DNA of 64,000 nucleotides from Lysobacteraceae bacterium SCN 69-320 (GTDB taxonomy: Bacteria > Pseudomonadota > Gammaproteobacteria > Xanthomonadales > Rhodanobacteraceae). A program made the translations under genes and the position numbers. Of this stretch, positions 16,056 to 24,569 are shown piece by piece (within the stretch, counting starts at the first letter, position 1; each line of letters starts with the position of its first letter). Location: NCBI GenBank assembly GCA_001725155.1, contig MEFP01000014.1, forward strand, positions 1-64,000. The letters run 5' to 3'. The notes under the pieces are model-generated. The model saw nothing but the letters and a program-made list of their open reading frames with translations. It had not been told where the DNA came from and did not search any database.

Positions 16056-18950
16056 TTACTGTGTCGCGCCTCCGGATGGCTGGAAGCGGTGCTCGATTGC
16101 TGCGGGCTGGCCCGCAGTGACGACGAGCTGCCGGCGCAGGGACTGCAATCCCGGATTGCGCAGCTCCACGTTGTAGGTACCCGGTTCGAGCTGCAGGAAG
16201 CGCATCGGCGGACTGACGCCCTTGAGGCTGCCGTTGATCCAGACTTCGCCCCAGGGCTGAATGCTGAGTTTTACATTTCCCGTTGTTGCTGTTGCAACCT
16301 TTGTTTCTTTCCTGGCGCGACTGCTCGCGCCTTCGCGCGGCCGTACCGGCGCTTCTCCGCTCCGCGACGGTGCCGCGGCGGCGGCCGTGAGATCCACGGT
16401 CCTGACCGCGTCGGCGCCGGACGTCGCGGCGGTCGTCGTCGTCGTCGTCGCCGGCGCTGCCGTCGCGGCCACCGCTTCGGCCGGCGGCGCGCTGACGGCC
16501 GGCGCGATGGTCTGTCCCGGACTCTCGAAGCCTGCCGACGTCGTTTCGCTCGGCGCAGCCAGCGGCGCGAGCACCTGATTCGGATCGACGGCGGCAACGC
16601 TCGCACCGGCATTCGGATCGACCGGCACCGTCGCAGTGGTTTCCGCAGCGGCAGGCGACGCGGCATTCGGATCCGGCGTACTCGAAACCGCGGACTGTTC
16701 CGCCGTCGCCGCTGCGAGCGGATCGTTCGCCGGCTGCGTCGCGACGGCGGTGGCCGCTGCCTCGGCGGCCGCTGCGGGCGACGCTTCGGCCCTGGCTGCT
16801 GCCGGCGCTTCGGCGACCAGCGGCGGCGGCGTCACGGGCGCTTCGTCCGACAACAGATAGCCGACGAGCACGGCCGCGAGAACCACGACCACACTGCCGA
16901 TCGCGACCGGCAGCAGCCAGGGCCGCGATGCGGCCGGCGGCGGCGTGACGGCCGCCTCGACCTTGGCCGGCGTGCGGATGACCGGCACGGCAACGGGCCG
17001 CGACTCGGTCGCGAGCCGGCCCGACAGCAGATCTTCCATTTCGGGAAAACTGTTCGCCTCGGCGCTCTCGCGCTGGGGCACATGCGCGAGCGGATCGAGC
17101 GCGGCCGGCGATACGGGCGCCGGCAGCACGACGGTCGGCTCATTCGCATTCGCCGCTACCGGTGCCGGCGCGGCAGCCGCCACGCTGCGCGCGAGCGCAA
17201 GCGCGTCGGGTGCGGCCATGACGACGGTCGCATCGTGGGTCGCGGCCGCCGGCGGGGATTTCGCCGCAACGGCGCGCGCGGCTTCGGCGAACTGGGGCGG
17301 CGCCGGCATCACCAGCGTGGCGTCGCTGTCGGCCGCAGCGGCGGCGCGCGGCGGCGGCATCGACACCGGTTCTATACGCCATTCGGCGACGGCCGGCGAC
17401 GCGACGGATAGGTCAGGCGCTTCCGGCTCGGCGCGCTCCATCGGTTCCAGGGTCAGCTCGACGCCGGACAGCGATGCGAACGACCGCGTGTCGGCCGGTG
17501 CGTCAGCCACCGGCACCGGCGTGACGGCTGCATGCGGCAGCGTGATTGCAGCGACGTCTGCCGGCGCCGGCGCGACGGGCGCCACGGCGGCCGGCGCAGC
17601 GTCCGATGCCGGCGGCGCTGCCGGCAGCGGCGGCAGTTCGGCGACCAGCGTCTGCGCCGTAGCCGGCAGCGTGGCCCTGTCCTGCGATGCCGCAGCAGCG
17701 ACCGGCGACGAATCCGACGCCGGCGCGGACATCGCGTGCCGCGTCCCGGCGGGCGCCGGCGCGACCGTCGCAGCGGCGGCGGATGCCGGAGCTGGCGAGG
17801 CGGCGGCAGCCTTGGCGCCGGCGAGTTGCTGCACGAGCGCGGCGACTTCCTGGGCCGAGACGATGACGGTGCGTTCGTCCTCGCTGCCGGGCAGCTGCGG
17901 ATCGAGTGCGGCGAGCCCGACGATGGGTTCCGGCAACGCCGTGACGGCCGGCATCGGCGGCGGCGCAACGGCGACCTGCGCCGAACGCAGGTCGATGACG
18001 GTCTTGTCGTGCTTGGTCACGCGCAGCAGTTCGCGCAGCTCGGCGATCGACTGCGGCCGGTCGCCGGGCTGCAGCGCGAGCGCGCGGTCGATGGCGGTCA
18101 GGAACTCGCGCGAGTAGCCGTCGTGGCCGGCACCGGCCAGCGGCTGCAGCGAATCCTTCATGATGCGCGAGATCGACGCCGGCGGCGGACAGCCGAGTAT
18201 CGCGAAGTGCAGCAGCGCGCCGACCGCATAGACGTCGGTCCACGGCCCTTGCGGCAGCGCGAAGTCGCTGGAGTACTGCTCGATCGGCGCATAGCCCGGC
18301 TTGACGACGACGGTGATCGCCTTCTGCAGTCCGGTCACGACTTCGCGCGCCGAGCCGAGGTCCAGCAGCACCGGCGTGCCGTCGTTCTTGATCAGAATGT
18401 TGTCGGGCGCGATGTCGCGATGGAACACGTTGCGCGAGTGCAGCAGCTCGAGCACGTCGAGCACCGGTGCGACGATGCCGCGCAGCCACGGCTCGTCGCC
18501 GCGACCGCCCATGTCCTTGAGCACCGAGCGCAAGGTCTTGCCGGTATAGCGCGGCATGACCATGTAGGCCGTGCCGTTCTCTTCCCAGAACTGCAGCACC
18601 TCGACGAGGCCCGGGTGCTTGAACTGCGCAAGCAGGCGCGCCTCGTTGATGAAGCCGCTGAGTCCGGCTTCGAAGGTCTCGCGGTTGTGCTCGGAACGGA
18701 TACGCACGGTCGTCGATGCGACGCGGCCGGCCAGCGAGATCGGAATGTATTCCTTGATCGCCACCTCGCGCATGAGCTGCAGATCGCGCGCGCCATAGAC
18801 GATGCTGAAGCCGCCTTCGCCGAGTGTCTCGACGATCTCGAACTCGCGCAGACGCATTCCGGCTACGAGCGCGTTCCCGGGCGCGAGATCCGCGTGCGGA
18901 TTCTTGCCGGAAATGATGGGAGCGACGCGCGCGTTTACAGTTGCGTCCAT
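16056..18950 (-). CDS. ppkA: T6SS-associated Ser/Thr protein kinase with PEGA domain (PpkA-type)
   Basis: A 964-residue transmembrane Hanks-type kinase. The kinase domain (about 36-310) has glycine loop GEGGFSIVYG, Lys66 in VAIKEYIP, catalytic HRDIAPDN at 177-184 and DLG (197-199) in place of the usual DFG. A long Ala/Pro-rich linker with repeated 'DATLVMPAPP' / 'EPTVVLPAP'-like segments leads to one membrane helix (about 677-702) and a periplasmic C-terminus with a PEGA domain at about 890-955 (WGEVWINGSLKG, LEPGTYNVELRN). In T6SSs such kinases phosphorylate FHA proteins to trigger assembly; here FHA and PP2C partner genes start the divergent arm. The linker repeats T-V-V/T-L-V could be self-phosphorylation sites for FHA binding, which is inference. 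Confidence 0.9.
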   Translation of the reverse strand: MDATVNARVAPIISGKNPHADLAPGNALVAGMRLREFEIVETLGEGGFSIVYGARDLQLMREVAIKEYIPISLAGRVASTTVRIRSEHNRETFEAGLSGFINEARLLAQFKHPGLVEVLQFWEENGTAYMVMPRYTGKTLRSVLKDMGGRGDEPWLRGIVAPVLDVLELLHSRNVFHRDIAPDNILIKNDGTPVLLDLGSAREVVTGLQKAITVVVKPGYAPIEQYSSDFALPQGPWTDVYAVGALLHFAILGCPPPASISRIMKDSLQPLAGAGHDGYSREFLTAIDRALALQPGDRPQSIAELRELLRVTKHDKTVIDLRSAQVAVAPPPMPAVTALPEPIVGLAALDPQLPGSEDERTVIVSAQEVAALVQQLAGAKAAAASPAPASAAAATVAPAPAGTRHAMSAPASDSSPVAAAASQDRATLPATAQTLVAELPPLPAAPPASDAAPAAVAPVAPAPADVAAITLPHAAVTPVPVADAPADTRSFASLSGVELTLEPMERAEPEAPDLSVASPAVAEWRIEPVSMPPPRAAAAADSDATLVMPAPPQFAEAARAVAAKSPPAAATHDATVVMAAPDALALARSVAAAAPAPVAANANEPTVVLPAPVSPAALDPLAHVPQRESAEANSFPEMEDLLSGRLATESRPVAVPVIRTPAKVEAAVTPPPAASRPWLLPVAIGSVVVVLAAVLVGYLLSDEAPVTPPPLVAEAPAAARAEASPAAAAEAAATAVATQPANDPLAAATAEQSAVSSTPDPNAASPAAAETTATVPVDPNAGASVAAVDPNQVLAPLAAPSETTSAGFESPGQTIAPAVSAPPAEAVAATAAPATTTTTTAATSGADAVRTVDLTAAAAAPSRSGEAPVRPREGASSRARKETKVATATTGNVKLSIQPWGEVWINGSLKGVSPPMRFLQLEPGTYNVELRNPGLQSLRRQLVVTAGQPAAIEHRFQPSGGATQ

Positions 18951-19443
18951 GCCTGCAGATCGTAGAGGGAGGGCGTCTTATGCAATCTAGGCGAAAAGTT
19001 TGCGCAGTGCAAAGAGCAGTTTTGCCCTTTGTGACTCGCATCCATATTTCTTCACCGGGACGCCGCAATACTGCGTAAACATTTCATGTTGTGTGCATGA
19101 CGTGTGATGGCGCAGCTTCACGCAGGATATCCGGAGCCGTCTTATTGCTCGTCGGCGCTGCTCGATTCCGTGTCGGAGTTCCCGGTTCGAGCGTAGCCGC
19201 TGCGCGCTACGCAGCGATGACATCGCGAGGCGAATTCGGCATGCGTGTCGCAGCCTTCGTGCGATAGCGCACATATCTGCATTGCCGCACCGCGTGCGCG
19301 TTTGCGAACGTTGATAGGTTTTGATAGCTTCAAAATTTTCCGGGTCCGGCCTGCATGCGCACGGACGACCCATGCAGCGACGCAGCGCGTGTGATCAGCG
19401 CCGCAGTATCCGAAACGCATCGGACGCGCACGAGGGAGCGTGA
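18951..19443. other. Divergent intergenic region controlling both T6SS arms
   Basis: This 493-bp gap separates the minus-strand kinase arm from the plus-strand FHA arm and is visibly more AT-rich than its flanks. No convincing gene is inside. A minus-strand sigma-70-like promoter is listed separately. For the plus strand, TTGATA at 19311 with a 17-base spacer to AATTTT is only a weak match. The FHA start has a good GAGGGAG ribosome site. Confidence 0.5.
18984..19012 (-). promoter_or_regulatory. Putative sigma-70 promoter for the left T6SS arm
   Basis: On the minus strand TTGCAC (19012-19007) is separated by 17 bases from TAGATT (18989-18984), about 34 bp upstream of the kinase ATG. Spacing is ideal, and each box has one or two mismatches to consensus. 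Confidence 0.45.
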
Positions 19444-21417
19444 ATGTCGGCGGTCAGGCTGGAACTCGTGGTGCTGTCTTACAACGGTCAGGCCCTGGCC
19501 GCGCCGCTGAGCCGCGCTCTCGACACGCCGGTCAGCATCGGCCGCGGCAGCGACAACGATCTGCCGCTCAACGATCCCGAACGTCTGATCTCGCGCCATC
19601 AGGCGCGCCTGTGCCTCGGTCCCGCGGGCACGGTGGACATCAGCAATCTCAGCAGCAGCAGTTCGCTGTTCATCAACGGCAGCGAGCTCGCACCCGGACG
19701 CAGCTGCACGATGAGTCCGTCGGATCAGCTGCTCGTCGGCCGCTACGTGATCGGTCTGCGGCCGGCGACGGCGCCCGCGGCGCCGTCGATCACGCTGCCG
19801 CCGCCGGCGCCGCCGTTGCCGGCAGTACCCGCCGCCGATGTCGCAGTTGCGCCGCCGCCGGCGATGTCGGCTGCGGCAAGCACTGCAGCGACGAACGTGC
19901 CGGTCGCGACATCGGCACCGCCGGCAGCTGCACCGCCGATGGCAGCGACGCCGGCGCGGCCCGCGCCGCCGCGTCCTGCGCCGGTGCCGCCGGCCGCGCC
20001 GATGGCGACGCGGCCCAAGCCGGTGCAGACCATTCCCGACGACTTCGATGTGTTCGCGATACCGGCGCCGCCGACCACGCCGTACAGCCTGCCCGGCAAC
20101 GACGTGGTCATCGAGGATTACAGCGAAAAGGCTGCGGTACGCGAGGTGTTCTCCGAACTGCAGGCGCTCGGCAACGACGTGATCGCCGAATCGCCCGAGG
20201 AGCGGCATCAGCGCCAGCGCCTGCTCGACACCAACCGCGCCACGCTCGATCCGCTGGAGATGTTGAACGGCGGCGGCAGCGAGTTCGGCGCGAGCGCGTC
20301 GCTCGATCACGGCCTGGAGATTGATTCGCTGTTCGTGCTGCCGTCGGTGTCCGATGCGGGCGCGCCCGGCACCGTCGTGCCGCAGCCCGCTGCTGCAATG
20401 GTCGCGCCGCCGCCGATGACGCAATCCGCGACGCTGACGTCCGTCGCAGCGGCACCGTCAGCAACCGGTTCCGTTGCCGCGGCCGAACGCATGATGGCCG
20501 ATCTGCTCGGCTCGGGCCCGGCGCTCGATCCGGCAACCGCGATCACGACGTTCGGCGATCTGTCGCTGTCGGATGCGCCGCCGCGGGCCGCCATGGCGAT
20601 GCCATCGCCCGTCGTCGCGATGCCGGCGAACGCGCCTGCCTGTTCCGCGCCGGCTCCGCCGGTGCCGCCGCCCGCTGCGGCCGCACCACCTGCCGCCACA
20701 CGCGCACCGGTCGCGACGAAGCCGCAGCCGGCGCCGACGCCGACCGCAGCACTGCCGCCAGTCGCAGCGACAGCTCCGCCTGCGGCCGCAGCAATGGCCC
20801 CGAGTGCGGATCAGGATGCAGCTGCGATCCTGCGCGCCGCATTCGCGCGCGGCTGCGGCGTCGACGTCAATCATGTCGGCGAGTTCACGCCGCTCGCGCT
20901 GGAAATGCTCGGCCGCATCGTCGCGGCGATGACCGCCGGCACGATACGCCTCATGCACGGACGCTCCTCGACCAAGCACGAGATGCGCGCGAACGTGACG
21001 ATCATCGCGACCGACGGCAACAACCCGTTGAAGTTCGCGCCCGACGGTACCGCCGCGCTGACCCAGCTGCTCGGCCGCGGCTCGCCGGGCTTCATGCCGC
21101 CGCTGCGCGCGATCGAAGATGCGTTCGACGATCTGTCCGCGCATCAGGTCGGCCTGCTCGCCGGCTCGCGCGCGGCAATGTACGACGTGGCGAGCATGCT
21201 CGGTCCCGAGCGCTTCCTCGCCCGCGCCGGCGAGAAGACTGGCCTGGAAACCGTCATGCCGGCCAAGCACAAGGCGCGCCTCTGGGATCTCTACGAGAAC
21301 GGCTATCAGGAGATGGTCGGCGAGGCGCGCGAGGAGTTCGAGAACCTGTTCCAGCGCGCGTTCGCGCGCGCCTACGAGCAGGAGATTGATCGGATCAACA
21401 CGGGGAACAGCCGGTGA
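19444..21417 (+). CDS. tagH: T6SS-associated FHA domain protein (TagH/Fha)
   Basis: A 657-residue cytoplasmic protein. The N-terminal FHA domain (about 5-95) shows GRGSDNDLPL, the phosphothreonine-contact SRHQARL and 'LFINGSEL'. A long Pro/Ala linker (about 105-440) follows, containing 'IPDDFDVFAIP' islands. The C-terminal 180 residues form the TagH domain (FARGCGVDVNHVGEFTPLAL and later FLARAGEKTGLETVMPAKHK, ending with ENLFQRAFARAYEQEIDRIN). It reads kinase phosphorylation and promotes T6SS assembly. Its stop overlaps the GTG start of the phosphatase gene. Confidence 0.92.
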   Translation: MSAVRLELVVLSYNGQALAAPLSRALDTPVSIGRGSDNDLPLNDPERLISRHQARLCLGPAGTVDISNLSSSSSLFINGSELAPGRSCTMSPSDQLLVGRYVIGLRPATAPAAPSITLPPPAPPLPAVPAADVAVAPPPAMSAAASTAATNVPVATSAPPAAAPPMAATPARPAPPRPAPVPPAAPMATRPKPVQTIPDDFDVFAIPAPPTTPYSLPGNDVVIEDYSEKAAVREVFSELQALGNDVIAESPEERHQRQRLLDTNRATLDPLEMLNGGGSEFGASASLDHGLEIDSLFVLPSVSDAGAPGTVVPQPAAAMVAPPPMTQSATLTSVAAAPSATGSVAAAERMMADLLGSGPALDPATAITTFGDLSLSDAPPRAAMAMPSPVVAMPANAPACSAPAPPVPPPAAAAPPAATRAPVATKPQPAPTPTAALPPVAATAPPAAAAMAPSADQDAAAILRAAFARGCGVDVNHVGEFTPLALEMLGRIVAAMTAGTIRLMHGRSSTKHEMRANVTIIATDGNNPLKFAPDGTAALTQLLGRGSPGFMPPLRAIEDAFDDLSAHQVGLLAGSRAAMYDVASMLGPERFLARAGEKTGLETVMPAKHKARLWDLYENGYQEMVGEAREEFENLFQRAFARAYEQEIDRINTGNSR

Positions 21418-22256
21418 ATACCTACGTCGCTGGCAGCGGTATCCGCATCGAATTCGCCACCCTGTCGGGCCAGGGCGGACGCGACTACAACGAGGATGCC
21501 TGCGGCTATTGGACCTCCGACGGCGGCGCCTGCTTCATCGTCTGCGACGGTGCGGGCGGCCATGGCGGCGGCGACGTCGCCTCGGAAACGGCCGTGCGCA
21601 CCTTGCTGTCGGCCTATTCGACGATGCCCGAGCTCAGCCGGCAGAACATCGAGCGCATCATCACGCAGACCGACGTCGCGATCCGCTACGGCCAGCAGCT
21701 GGCCGGCGGCCTGCGCAAGATGAGCGCGACCGTCGCGGCGCTGTTCTTCGACGGCGACGCGCAGAAGGCGCAGTGGTCCAACCTCGGCGACACGCGCCTG
21801 TATCTGATCCGCAAGCGGCACTGCCGCCAGCTGACCAAGGATCACAGCGTCGTGCAGACCTTCGTCGATGCCGGCGTCATCAGCGAGAGCGAGATCCGCA
21901 ACCATGCCAAGCGAAATCTCCTGTTCGCCGCGCTCGGCATGGGCGACGGCGTCCCGCCGGCGGCGCTGGAGACGGCTTTCGACATCGACGACGGCGACGC
22001 CTTTCTCATCTGCACCGACGGCTTCTGGGAAGTCGTGCTCGAAACCGAGATGGTCGATTGCCTGACCCGCGCCGACTCGGCCGAGGAGTGGCTGCTGCAG
22101 ATGGAGCAGCTGATCCAGCTGCGCGGCACGCCGCTGCAGGACAACTACAGCGCGCTCGCGGTCTGGGTCGGTCGTCCCAACGAGATCACGATGCCCTGGC
22201 CGGACCAGGCGGTTGTCGCCGAGCGCGTCGCAGAGACGAGTCCGGGGGCTGCCTGA
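21414..22256 (+). CDS. pppA: T6SS PP2C-family protein phosphatase (PppA)
   Basis: A 280-residue metal-dependent Ser/Thr phosphatase. PP2C motifs are in order: GRDYNEDACGYW with the N-terminal metal Asp, CDGAGGHGGGDVAS, 'WSNLGDTRLYLIR', and 'LICTDGFWEVV'. It starts at GTG 21414, whose TGA overlap with the FHA stop gives tight coupling. It should reverse phosphorylation by the divergently encoded kinase and so switch the T6SS off. All catalytic Asp-containing motifs are present. Confidence 0.92.
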   Translation: MNTYVAGSGIRIEFATLSGQGGRDYNEDACGYWTSDGGACFIVCDGAGGHGGGDVASETAVRTLLSAYSTMPELSRQNIERIITQTDVAIRYGQQLAGGLRKMSATVAALFFDGDAQKAQWSNLGDTRLYLIRKRHCRQLTKDHSVVQTFVDAGVISESEIRNHAKRNLLFAALGMGDGVPPAALETAFDIDDGDAFLICTDGFWEVVLETEMVDCLTRADSAEEWLLQMEQLIQLRGTPLQDNYSALAVWVGRPNEITMPWPDQAVVAERVAETSPGAA

Positions 22257-22374
22257 GCCGCTGGCGCCGGGTGTCGCGCCGCTTCACCGCACCACCTGTC
22301 ATCACCGCGTTTCGACCGACGGACAAGCTCCCCCGACTCGCCCGTCCACATCAACCCACAGTGCCGCCAACGCC

Positions 22375-22950
22375 ATGACTGCCAATCGCTCGCCACTGCT
22401 TCGCTCGCCGCGCCTGCGCCGATTCGCCCGCCAGGCCGCGCTGCTGGCCTGTCTCCTGTCGCTCGCCCTGCTCGGCGCCTGCTCGTCGGCGCCGAAGAAG
22501 CGCAATCCGGTCACCGTCGAAGTCGTCGTGACCGCGAGCAGCAAGCTCAATCCGGACATGAACCAGCGGCCGTCGCCGGCCGTGGTCACGGTGCTCAAGC
22601 TCAAGCGCGCGGCGCCGTTCCTCGACGCCGACTACTTCACCCTGGCCGATGAGACCAAGGGCAGTCTCGACGGCGTCGTCGTGCTGCGCGATCCGTTCCC
22701 GATCCAGCCCGGCGCGACGGTCAGGAAGAGCTATACCTTCGATGCCGACGAGGACGCGATCGGCGTAATGGTCGGCTATCGCGACATGGAGAACAGCGTC
22801 TGGCGCGCCGCGCTCGACCTGCCGCCGCAGCGCAAGAAGTGGATCAAGCTGCCGGAGTTCCTCAAGAGCGGCAAACCGACCGTCGAGTACACGGTCAATC
22901 TCGAGGAGCGCAAGGTCACGCTCGTCGGCCCGCCGCTGAAGAAGAACTGA
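22375..22950 (+). CDS. tssJ: T6SS outer-membrane lipoprotein TssJ
   Basis: A 191-residue lipoprotein with a long Arg-containing n-region, hydrophobic core and lipobox LLGAC (Cys36). The mature TssJ beta-sandwich is recognised by 'NQRPSPAVVTVLKLK', 'FLDADYFTLADET' and 'VGYRDMENSVWRAAL'. It anchors the TssJLM membrane complex to the outer membrane by binding the periplasmic end of TssM. The ATG at 22375 gives the proper signal peptide; the frame stays open further upstream but that part overlaps nothing recognisable. tssK follows after 42 bp. Confidence 0.93.
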   Translation: MTANRSPLLRSPRLRRFARQAALLACLLSLALLGACSSAPKKRNPVTVEVVVTASSKLNPDMNQRPSPAVVTVLKLKRAAPFLDADYFTLADETKGSLDGVVVLRDPFPIQPGATVRKSYTFDADEDAIGVMVGYRDMENSVWRAALDLPPQRKKWIKLPEFLKSGKPTVEYTVNLEERKVTLVGPPLKKN

Positions 22951-22992
22951 TCGTCATGCGTGCCAGCCGCCGCGCAAGCCAGGGAAGGTGAG

Positions 22993-24327
22993 ATGGATCC
23001 GTACAAGAAAGTCGTCTGGGCCGAAGGCATGTTCCTGCGCCCGCAGCATTTCCAGCAGCAGGAACGCTATCTCGAATTCCACGCGCACCAGCGCAGCCTC
23101 GCCGCCGAGCCATTCTTCTGGGGCTTCCGCGAACTGCGCCTGGACGTGGCCGCGCTCGCAGTCGGCAAGCTCGCGATCCAGAACGCCATAGGCCTGCTGC
23201 CCGACGGCACCTCGTTCGCGTTCCCGACGCAGAGCGCCGCGCCCGAGCCGCTGCATTTCGGCGAAGGCGTGGTCAACCAGACCGTCTATCTCGCGCTGCC
23301 GCTGAAGCGGCCGGGTACCGAGCACGTCGTGTTCGAGGATCACCCGGCCTCGCTCGCGCGCTATACGGTCAGCGACGCCGTCGTGCGCGACGAGAACTCC
23401 ATCGCCGGGGAGCCGGCCGATCTGCAGCTCGGCACGCCGCGCCTGCGCCTGGTGCTGGAGAAGGACCTGGCCGACGGCTGGCTCGGCATCGGCGTCGCGC
23501 GCGTGGTCGAATGCCGCAGCGACCGCCAGCTGCTGCTCGACAGCGAATACATACCGCCGGTGGTCTGCTGCTCGGCCTTCGCCTATCTGCTGTCGCTGCT
23601 CAACGAACTGCACGGTCTCGTGAACCAGCGCGCCGACGTGCTGGCCGACCGCCTGAGCCAGCCGGGCCGCGGCGGCGTATCGGAAGTCGGCGAGTTCCTG
23701 CTGCTGCAGATGCTCAACCGCTACCAGCCGCTGCTCGCGCACCTGATCAATCCGTCGGTACTGCATCCGGAGCGCTTCTACGCCGCGCTCGTGCAGATCG
23801 CCGGCGAGCTCGCGACGTTCATGGAAGCGTCACGCCGGCCGACGAGCTGGCCGCATTACGATCACGACGATCTGTACGGCTGCATCATGCCGCTGATGTT
23901 CCTGCTGCGCCGGGGCCTGTCGAGCGTGCTGGAACAGAACGCCGTGCAGATCGACCTGCAGATCCGCAACTACGGCGTGCGCGTCGGCCACGTCAACGAC
24001 ACGGAGCTGCTGCGAAGCGCCCAGTTCATCCTCGCCGTGCATGCGAGCACGCCGCCGGAAACCCTGCGCACGCATTTCCCGACCCAGGTCAAGATCGGCC
24101 CGGCCGACAAGATCCGCGATCTGGTGAACCTGCATCTGCCCGGCGTCGGCCTGCGCCTGCTGCCGGTCGCGCCGCGCCAGATCCCGTATCACGCGGGCTA
24201 TCACTATTTCGAAATGGATACCTCGGTCGAACTGTGGAAGCAGCTGCAGAACACCGGCACGCTGGCCCTGCACGTCGCCGGCGAATTCCCCGACCTGGAA
24301 CTCGAATGCTGGGCCGTGCGCCGCTGA
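22993..24327 (+). CDS. tssK: T6SS baseplate-membrane connector TssK (ImpJ/VasE)
   Basis: A 444-residue cytoplasmic protein starting DPYKKVVWAEGMFLRPQHFQ, an unmistakable TssK N-terminus. Further hallmarks are 'LLQMLNRYQPLLAHL' and 'IPYHAGYHYFEMD' near the end. An AGGGAAGG ribosome site supports the ATG at 22993. TssK trimers join the TssEFG wedges to TssL and TssM. A 242-bp gap with a terminator-like hairpin follows before tssL. Confidence 0.96.
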   Translation: MDPYKKVVWAEGMFLRPQHFQQQERYLEFHAHQRSLAAEPFFWGFRELRLDVAALAVGKLAIQNAIGLLPDGTSFAFPTQSAAPEPLHFGEGVVNQTVYLALPLKRPGTEHVVFEDHPASLARYTVSDAVVRDENSIAGEPADLQLGTPRLRLVLEKDLADGWLGIGVARVVECRSDRQLLLDSEYIPPVVCCSAFAYLLSLLNELHGLVNQRADVLADRLSQPGRGGVSEVGEFLLLQMLNRYQPLLAHLINPSVLHPERFYAALVQIAGELATFMEASRRPTSWPHYDHDDLYGCIMPLMFLLRRGLSSVLEQNAVQIDLQIRNYGVRVGHVNDTELLRSAQFILAVHASTPPETLRTHFPTQVKIGPADKIRDLVNLHLPGVGLRLLPVAPRQIPYHAGYHYFEMDTSVELWKQLQNTGTLALHVAGEFPDLELECWAVRR

Positions 24328-24497
24328 GCGGCGTTCGCGGCACGGCCCGGCACCCTCGCCCCGGGCCGCGCTGAATCCCGGCGGGTACTGAACTCCTGCA
24401 GAGGAAAGATCCGGACAAGTGTCACCAACGCGGCTCCTGTACCCAGCGGCTTGTCTCCACAACAGCGCCAAACGCCCGTCACACAGGCGCCTGGCCG

Positions 24498-24519
24498 CCC
24501 CCTTGGCTCAAGGGGGTTT
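24498..24519 (+). terminator. Terminator-like hairpin between tssK and tssL
   Basis: CCCCCTTG and CAAGGGGG pair around a GCT loop, followed by TTTC. The 8-bp GC-rich stem plus a short T run resembles an intrinsic terminator in the middle of the right arm. The gap (24328-24569) is the longest in that arm, so it may act as an attenuator and the membrane-complex genes may have an extra promoter. Confidence 0.45.
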
Positions 24520-24569
24520 CAAAACAGCCAAGCCAAATTCTGCCTTGTTCAGACGATCTTGAAGCGACC

